A program made the translations under genes and the position numbers. DNA of 64,000 nucleotides from CAVUEG01 sp963740525 (GTDB taxonomy: Bacteria; Actinomycetota; Actinomycetes; Propionibacteriales; Nocardioidaceae), in contig CAVUEG010000005.1 of NCBI GenBank assembly GCA_963740525.1, forward strand, positions 124,001 through 188,000, given 5' to 3'. The notes beneath the pieces were generated by a model, which did no database searches, was not told the DNA's origin, and saw only the letters and a list, made by a program, of their open reading frames with translations. Positions 58,156 to 64,000 of this stretch are shown piece after piece (within the stretch, counting starts at the first letter, position 1; every line of letters starts with the position of its first letter).

Positions 58156-61100
58156 ATGAGCAGCGGGCCGACGTACTCCCTGAGGTACGCCGACGCGCGC
58201 CCAGCCCCGCCGCCCCTGCTCGACGGTCAGCAGCAGGCCGTCGTGGACCACCCCGGCGGGCCGCTGCTCGTGCTCGCCGGCCCGGGCACCGGCAAGACCA
58301 CCACGCTGGTCGAGGCGATCGTCGACCGGATCGAGCGGGGAGCGTCACCGGACTCCGTGCTCGCGCTGACCTTCTCCCGCAAGGCCGCCGAGCAGCTGCG
58401 GGACCGAGTCACCGCACGACTCGGCCGCACCATGGCGACCACGCTGAGCTCGACCTTCCACTCCTTCGCCTACGGCCTGGTCCGGCGCTACTCCCCGGCC
58501 GAGCTGTACGCCGCCCCGCTGCACCTGCTGTCGGCTCCCGAGCAGGACGTCAAGCTGGCCGAGCTGCTCACGAACGCGCCGGAGTCGGTGCGCTGGCCCG
58601 ACGCGTTCCAGCCTGCCGTCGGCACCCGCGGCTTCGCCCGCGAGGTGCACGCTGTGCTGTCGCGGGCCCGTGAGCGCGGGCTCGACCCGGTGGACCTGGT
58701 CCGGCTCGGTCGGACCGAGGGGCTGCCCGAGCTCGAGGCGGCCGGTCTCTTCATGGAGCAGTACCTCAACGTCCTCGGCGACGAGAGCGCCATCGACTAC
58801 CCGGATCTGGTGGCCCGCGCCGTGATCGAGGCGGAGGCGCATCGCGAGGAGCTACGGGCTCGCTTCGGCGCGGTCTTCGTCGACGAGTACCAAGACACCG
58901 ACCCCAGCCAGGTGCGGCTGCTGCGTGCCCTCGCCGGCGACGGGCGCGACCTGGTCGTCGTCGGCGACCCCGACCAGTCGATCTACGGGTTCCGGGGCGC
59001 CGACGTGCGCGGCATCCTCGACTTCCCGCGCGAGTTCCCGCGAGCCGACGGCGGCCCGGCCCCGGTCGTGGCGCTCGGCACCACCCGTCGCTTCGGCTCA
59101 CGACTGCTGCGCGCCTCCCGGTCGATCGCCTCCGCGATCGGGGTCAGCGGCGCGATCACCGCCGAGCAGTGGTCGGCGTTCCGCACTCCCGAGCCGGCCG
59201 ACAACGAGTTCGGTCCCGGGGCCGTCGAGACGTTCACCTTCGACACCTCCCGGGCCGAGACCGAGCACATCGCCGACCTGCTCCGCCGGGCCCACCTCGA
59301 GGACGGCATCGGCTGGTCCGAGATGGCGGTGCTGGTGCGCTCGGGCCGCAACTCGATCCCGGGGCTGCGACGCTCGCTCGCCGCGGCCGGCGTACCGGTC
59401 GAGGTGGCCAGCGACGAGACCCCGCTGGTGCGCGAGCCGGCGGTGCTGCCGCTGCTGGCCGCGCTGAGGGCGGTGGTCGACGCCGATGTGACCGACCCCG
59501 CGGACCCCCGCCATCTCGGGCCCGACCGCGCCGAGGAGCTGCTCATCTCGCCGCTGGCCGGCCTCGACGCGACCGACGTGCGTTCCCTCGCGCGCTCCAT
59601 GCGGGCCCGCGAGAAGGCCGGCGTCGGTGCGGGCGCTCCGGCGTCCTCACGTGAGCTGCTCCGCCGGGCCGTGACGGACCCGACTGCTCTGCGCGGGGTG
59701 GAAGGAGACGCCGCGACCCGGGCCCGCCGCTTCGCCGGGCTGCTCGAGGACGCGCGTCAGGTGCTGGCCCACGGCGGCACCGCCGAGGACGTCCTCTGGG
59801 TGCTCTGGTCCGGCACGGACTGGGGCCAGCGGCTGCGCACGACCAGTCAGCACGGCGGAGCGGCAGCCCGCTTCGCGCACCGCGACCTCGACGCGCTGTG
59901 CGCGCTCTTCGAGACCGCCGCCCGGGCCGAGGAGCAGCGCGGTCACACCAGCGTGCAGAGCTTCCTGGACACCCTGACCGCCCAGCAGATCCCGGCCGAC
60001 ACCCTGGCCGACCAGGGCGTTCGCGGTGAGGCGGTCCGGCTGCTCACCGCGCACCGGTCCAAGGGCCTCGAGTGGCGGCTGGTGGTGGTCGCCCACGTGC
60101 AGGAGTCGGCCTGGCCCGACCTGCGCCGTCGAGGCTCCCTCCTCCAGGCCGAGCGGATCGGGCCCGACGGGCTGCTGCCGCCGGTGACGACCCGGGCGAT
60201 GCTCGCCGAGGAGCGCCGGCTCTTCTACGTCGCCTGCACCCGGGCCCGGCAGCGGCTCGTGGTCACCGCGGTGGAGTCTCCCGACGACGACGGCGAGCAG
60301 CCGTCCCGCTTCGTCAACGAGCTGGGCCACACGCCGGTCCACAGGCAGGGCCGGCCGCGTCGTCCGCTCTCGCTGGCGGGTCTGGTCGCCGAGCTGCGAC
60401 GCTCCGCCGCCGATCCCGAGGAGCCCGACTCCATCCGCACCGCTGCCGCGCGACGGCTCGCGCTGCTGGCGGCCACCGAGGTGCACGGGCGTCCGGTGGC
60501 GCCGTACGCCGACCCGGCTGCCTGGTGGGGGATGCGCGCACCCAGCCGGTCCGAGCGGCCGGTGCGGCCCGGCGACGAGCCGATCACGCTCTCGGCGAGC
60601 GCCTTGGAGGGCATCCTGCGCTGCCCGGCGCAGTGGTTCCTGACCCGTGAGGCGGGCGGCGAGGTGGTGAGCAGTGCCAGCCAGGGCTTCGGCAAGGTGG
60701 TGCACGCCCTCGCCGACCGGATCGCCACGGGCGACCTCAAGGTCGAGTCCGTCGAGGCCGACCTGATGCCCCTCGTCGACGAGGTCTGGGGGCAGATGGA
60801 CTTCCGGACTCCGTGGTCGCGGTCCCGCGAGCGTGAGCAGGCCGCCCTGGCGCTCAGCCGGTTCCTGACCTGGCACGAGCGGCCGGGGGCACGCACCATC
60901 GTCTCGACCGAGACCCACCTCCAGGCAGTGGTGACGCTTCCCGACGGGCAGGTCGTCGCGCTGAACGGCTACGCCGACCGGCTCGAGCTCGACGAGGACG
61001 GCCGCGTCGTCGTCGTCGACCTGAAGACGGGCAAGTACCCCCCGACCGCACCACAGGTCAAGGAGCACGCTCAGCTCGGCCTCTACCAGCTCGCCGTCGA

Positions 61101-61374
61101 GAGCGGTGCCGCTGACGAGGCAGCCGGTCGTCCGGTGACGTCCGGGGGCGCCGAGCTGGTCCAGCTGCGCGTGGGTGACAGCCGGCCGAAGGTGCAGGGT
61201 CAGGACCCCCTGCAACCCGGCCCCGACGGCACGACCTTGGTCGAGCAGCAGCTCATGGCCGCGGCGCACGCCGTGCGCTCCGAGGAGTTCCGTGCCCGAC
61301 CGGGCACGCACTGCGACCGCTGCGACTTCCAGGCCATCTGCCCGGCCAAGTCCTCGGGGAGCGTGCTGTCGTGA
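58156..61374 (+). CDS. adnA: AdnA-type helicase-nuclease subunit
   Basis: A 1072-residue UvrD/RecB-family protein. Helicase motifs: Walker A LAGPGTGKTTT, Walker B DEYQDTDPSQ, VVGDPDQSIYGFRGAD, and motif V-VI TAHRSKGLEW with YVACTRARQRL. The C-terminal 250 residues are a RecB-like nuclease (VVVVDLKTGKYPP) with a probable four-Cys iron-sulfur staple: one Cys in ILRCPAQWFL and three in CDRCDFQAIC. With AdnB it unwinds and resects double-strand breaks. ATG 58156 is chosen; ATG 58093 would add 21 residues. It overlaps adnB by GTGA. Order and type match Rv3202c/Rv3201c. Confidence 0.9.
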   Translation: MSSGPTYSLRYADARPAPPPLLDGQQQAVVDHPGGPLLVLAGPGTGKTTTLVEAIVDRIERGASPDSVLALTFSRKAAEQLRDRVTARLGRTMATTLSSTFHSFAYGLVRRYSPAELYAAPLHLLSAPEQDVKLAELLTNAPESVRWPDAFQPAVGTRGFAREVHAVLSRARERGLDPVDLVRLGRTEGLPELEAAGLFMEQYLNVLGDESAIDYPDLVARAVIEAEAHREELRARFGAVFVDEYQDTDPSQVRLLRALAGDGRDLVVVGDPDQSIYGFRGADVRGILDFPREFPRADGGPAPVVALGTTRRFGSRLLRASRSIASAIGVSGAITAEQWSAFRTPEPADNEFGPGAVETFTFDTSRAETEHIADLLRRAHLEDGIGWSEMAVLVRSGRNSIPGLRRSLAAAGVPVEVASDETPLVREPAVLPLLAALRAVVDADVTDPADPRHLGPDRAEELLISPLAGLDATDVRSLARSMRAREKAGVGAGAPASSRELLRRAVTDPTALRGVEGDAATRARRFAGLLEDARQVLAHGGTAEDVLWVLWSGTDWGQRLRTTSQHGGAAARFAHRDLDALCALFETAARAEEQRGHTSVQSFLDTLTAQQIPADTLADQGVRGEAVRLLTAHRSKGLEWRLVVVAHVQESAWPDLRRRGSLLQAERIGPDGLLPPVTTRAMLAEERRLFYVACTRARQRLVVTAVESPDDDGEQPSRFVNELGHTPVHRQGRPRRPLSLAGLVAELRRSAADPEEPDSIRTAAARRLALLAATEVHGRPVAPYADPAAWWGMRAPSRSERPVRPGDEPITLSASALEGILRCPAQWFLTREAGGEVVSSASQGFGKVVHALADRIATGDLKVESVEADLMPLVDEVWGQMDFRTPWSRSREREQAALALSRFLTWHERPGARTIVSTETHLQAVVTLPDGQVVALNGYADRLELDEDGRVVVVDLKTGKYPPTAPQVKEHAQLGLYQLAVESGAADEAAGRPVTSGGAELVQLRVGDSRPKVQGQDPLQPGPDGTTLVEQQLMAAAHAVRSEEFRARPGTHCDRCDFQAICPAKSSGSVLS

Positions 61375-64000
61375 CGCCGATGCGCATCGAGACCCCGGCC
61401 GATCTCCAGCGGGTGATGAAGGCCGACTTCACCTTCAGCGAGCAGCAGTTCGCCGCGATCACCGCACCGCTGGAGCCGGCGGTCGTGATCGCCGGTGCCG
61501 GCTCGGGCAAGACCACCGTGATGGCGGCCCGCGTGGTGTGGCTGGTGGCCACCGGGCAGGTCAGCCCGGCGGAGATCCTCGGGCTCACGTTCACGACCAA
61601 GGCGACCGCCGAGCTCTCGACCCGGATCCGCGACCGGCTCCGCGAGGCGGGGTTCCTCCCTGCCCGGGGCGAGCGGCTCGCAGCCGGTGGAGGAGGCGCC
61701 GACGCGGGTGAGGACGTCGAGGAGGTCGAGGAGCCGACGGTGGCGACGTACCACTCCTACGCCGCGGCGCTGCTGACCGAGCACGGGCTCCGGATCGGCC
61801 ACGAGCCGGACACCCGGCTGATCGCCGACGCGTCGCGGTACCAGCTCGCGGGCCGGGCGATCCAGCGCTACACCGCTCCCGTCGAGCACCTCAGCGACTC
61901 GCCGAGCCACGTCATCCAGTACCTCCTCTCGCTCGAGGGCGAGATGAGCGAGCACCTGGTCAGCCCCGACCAGGTGCGTGAGCACGACGCTCGTGAGCGC
62001 GCGCTCTTCGAGGCGGCCATGGTGGGCGAGGACCGCAAGACGTACCTCGAGAAGAACCTCAAGGCGATCTTCGCGATCGACCGCCGGGCGGAGCTGCTGG
62101 GGCTGGTCGACTCCTACCGCAGGCTCAAGCGCGACCTCGGGCTGATGGACTTCTCCGACCAGATCGCACTGGCGGCGCGGCTGGCCCGGGAGCGGCCCGA
62201 GGTCGGCGCGTTGGAGCGGGCGAAGTTCAAGGTGGTCCTCCTCGACGAGTACCAAGACACCTCCGTGGCTCAGGCGCTGATGCTCAGTCGCCTCTTCTCG
62301 GGGCCTGACGAGCAGCACGGCCTCGGGCACCCGGTGATGGCGGTCGGCGACCCCAACCAGGCGATCTACGGCTGGCGTGGCGCCTCGGTCTCGAACATCC
62401 TCGAGTTCGCGGCGTCGTTCCCCTCGCTCTCCGGTGAGCCGGCGCGGTTCCCGCTCACGGTCAACCGGCGCTCGGACTCGCGGATCCTGGCCGCTGCCAA
62501 CCACCTCGCCACCCCGCTCTACGACCAGCGTCCCGAGCTGCTGCCCCTGGAGGCGAAGCCCGACGCCCAGCCCGGAGTGGTGCGGGCGTCGGTCCACGAG
62601 ACGTACGACGACGAGCTCGCCTGGCTCGCCGAGGAGGTCATCGCCACGCACCGGGCGATGTCCGAGCCGTCGTGGAAGGAGATCGGCGTCCTCACCCGCA
62701 ACAACGCCCACGCGGCCGCCGTCTTCGACGCGCTGACCTCGCGGGAGATCCCGGTGGAGATCGTGGGTCTGAAGGGTCTGCTGCGGCTGCCCGAGGTCGC
62801 CGAGGTGGTGGCGACGTTGACCCTGGTCCAGGACGTCACGGCCAACGCCGCCCTGCTCACCCTCCTCTCCGGTCCTCGGTGGGCGATCGGCCCACGCGAC
62901 CTCGCCCTGCTGGGGCGACGGGCCCGGGAGCTCGCCGGTGGCCCGCCACGTGGTGAGCGACTCGCCAGCGTGCACGAGGAGCTCCGCGCCGCGGTCGACG
63001 GGGGAGACCCCACCGAGATCGCGTCGCTGTGCGATGCCCTTGACGACCCCGGTGACCCGGGCGCGTCCGGTGGCCCCGGCTACTCCCCTGAGGCGAGGGA
63101 GCGGTTCGCGTTGCTCGCCGCCGAGCTCCGTCGGCTCCGCGCGGCGATCGGCGAGCCGATCCTCGACCTGGTGCGGCGGATCATCGACACCACCGGCATC
63201 GACGTGGAGCTGGCGTCATCGGTGAGTCCGGCTGCGGCGGCCCGGCGCGACAACCTGGACCTGTTCGTCCAGGCCGTCGCTGAGTTCCAGGCCGTCGACG
63301 GGGCGGTCACGCTGCCGGCTCTCCTCGGCTGGCTGGAGGCCGAGGACGACATGGGCCAGGGCCTCGACGTCGCGACGCCCTCCGAGGCGGACTCAGTCAA
63401 GCTGCTGACCGTCCACCGCGCCAAGGGGCTGGAGTGGGACGCGGTCTTCCTGGTCGGGGTCACCGACAAGTCGTTCCCTTCGGGTCGAGGTCGTTCGACC
63501 GCGCTGACCGTGCCCCACATGATGCCGGCCGAGCTGCGCGGCGACGCCCACGACCGACCCCGGCCGGGTGGGCACACCTCCGCGGACATCACCCGCTACA
63601 CCGAGGAGGGCAAGGCCCACGAGGCGACCGAGGAGCTCCGTCTCGGGTACGTCGCCTGGACCCGCGCCCGGCATCTCCTCTCGGTCTCGTGCTGGTGCTG
63701 GTCACCGACCCGCAAGACCAGCTCCGGGCCGTCGGAGTACCTCCGCCGCACCGCCGAGGCGATGAAGACGTGGGGTGCCGTCCCCGAGCGCTGGCGTGAC
63801 GCCCCGGTCAAGGGCGAGTCCAGTCCGTACCACCCCGACGCGCAGGAGCGGCCCTGGCCGATCTCGCACCACACCGCCGAGGTCGACCGGCGCCGCGAGG
63901 CTGCCCGGCTGGTGGCCGAGGCCTCGGCCGCGCTCGCTGCCGGGGACCCGGTCGAGGACTCGATTGACGACGTCCTCGAGCTCGAGCGGGTTCACCAGTG
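61371..64000 (+). CDS. adnB: AdnB-type helicase-nuclease subunit (3' truncated)
   Basis: The frame from GTG 61371 stays open to the window edge, giving 876 residues of an expected roughly 1100. Present: Walker A VIAGAGSGKTTVMAARV, Walker B LLDEYQDTSVAQ, VGDPNQAIYGWRGASVS, VHRAKGLEWDAVFL and YVAWTRARHLL. The C-terminal nuclease domain lies outside. The start overlaps the adnA stop, so the two subunits are translated together. AdnA-AdnB is the mycobacterial-type motor for end resection. Confidence 0.9.
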   Translation, partial: MTPMRIETPADLQRVMKADFTFSEQQFAAITAPLEPAVVIAGAGSGKTTVMAARVVWLVATGQVSPAEILGLTFTTKATAELSTRIRDRLREAGFLPARGERLAAGGGGADAGEDVEEVEEPTVATYHSYAAALLTEHGLRIGHEPDTRLIADASRYQLAGRAIQRYTAPVEHLSDSPSHVIQYLLSLEGEMSEHLVSPDQVREHDARERALFEAAMVGEDRKTYLEKNLKAIFAIDRRAELLGLVDSYRRLKRDLGLMDFSDQIALAARLARERPEVGALERAKFKVVLLDEYQDTSVAQALMLSRLFSGPDEQHGLGHPVMAVGDPNQAIYGWRGASVSNILEFAASFPSLSGEPARFPLTVNRRSDSRILAAANHLATPLYDQRPELLPLEAKPDAQPGVVRASVHETYDDELAWLAEEVIATHRAMSEPSWKEIGVLTRNNAHAAAVFDALTSREIPVEIVGLKGLLRLPEVAEVVATLTLVQDVTANAALLTLLSGPRWAIGPRDLALLGRRARELAGGPPRGERLASVHEELRAAVDGGDPTEIASLCDALDDPGDPGASGGPGYSPEARERFALLAAELRRLRAAIGEPILDLVRRIIDTTGIDVELASSVSPAAAARRDNLDLFVQAVAEFQAVDGAVTLPALLGWLEAEDDMGQGLDVATPSEADSVKLLTVHRAKGLEWDAVFLVGVTDKSFPSGRGRSTALTVPHMMPAELRGDAHDRPRPGGHTSADITRYTEEGKAHEATEELRLGYVAWTRARHLLSVSCWCWSPTRKTSSGPSEYLRRTAEAMKTWGAVPERWRDAPVKGESSPYHPDAQERPWPISHHTAEVDRRREAARLVAEASAALAAGDPVEDSIDDVLELERVHQ

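Noticed and set aside
1..64000. CRISPR array, tRNA, rRNA, prophage or IS transposase
   Set aside because: No regularly spaced repeats, cloverleaf-like sequences, integrase or transposase motifs were seen.

Overview
The window is a continuous piece of a very GC-rich actinobacterial chromosome. GTG starts are frequent, ATGA/GTGA start-stop overlaps are common, and many genes look leaderless. Several families are typical of actinobacteria (DUF3107, DUF5302, DUF2332, MiaE_2-type ferritin-like protein, MoeZ, AdnA/AdnB). The overall style fits Nocardioides or a close relative (Nocardioidaceae), but that placement is inference. No rRNA, tRNA, CRISPR array, phage or IS transposase is visible.

Layout. 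(1) 0-1.5 kb: end of a HAAS-like membrane protein and an EamA/DMT permease. (2) 1.8-7.1 kb: a plus-strand operon with a LicD-like/methyltransferase fusion, two small coiled-coil proteins and three tandem sulfotransferase paralogues. The fusion plus its coiled-coil partner recurs in mirror orientation at 12.3-14.1 kb, there next to a DrrAB-type ABC exporter. Together these look like a surface-glycan decoration locus. (3) 7.2-18.2 kb: acyl-CoA dehydrogenase, NUDIX, a MazF-type toxin-antitoxin pair, a methyltransferase, MaoC, phosphatase and PHP genes. (4) 18.2-21.2 kb: MarC, SDR, ParA and L,D-transpeptidase reading frames, all broken by frameshifts and probably low-quality sequence. (5) 21.2-28.6 kb: DEAD-box helicase, MiaE_2, DUF3107, TetR, a secreted M6 protease and MoeZ, a block that recalls the rhlE-moeB1 neighbourhood of Mycobacterium. 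(6) 28.8-34.2 kb: a secreted trypsin-like protease, then a translationally coupled DUF4129-MoxR-DUF58 operon ending in an alkyltransferase-like protein.

(7) 34.2-58.1 kb is the most interesting part, a catabolic island for a cyclic ureide. On the minus strand lie AllG-AllF-AllH (DUF1116, FdrA, DUF2877), the three-part carbamoyltransferase known from the E. coli allantoin pathway. Divergent from it is a PucR activator. The plus strand then runs uracil-type permease, three-subunit molybdenum hydroxylase, CoxG, amidase, HyuA/HyuB, SDR, carbamate kinase and a ring-opening amidohydrolase (barbiturase/cyanuric acid hydrolase family). A PLP decarboxylase and a CoA-transferase close it on the minus strand. 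A coherent reading is: import a pyrimidine-like ring, hydroxylate it, open it hydrolytically, then recover ATP from the carbamoyl group through AllFGH and carbamate kinase. The individual families are recognisable; the combined pathway and its substrate are inference.

(8) 58.2 kb to the end: adnA and the first 2.6 kb of adnB, the mycobacterial-type double-strand-break resection helicase-nuclease.

Non-coding features include a three-copy palindromic intergenic repeat, a probable structured small RNA at about 47.4-47.6 kb, several operator-like palindromes, and a recurrent TANNNT-N6/7-start signature of leaderless promoters.
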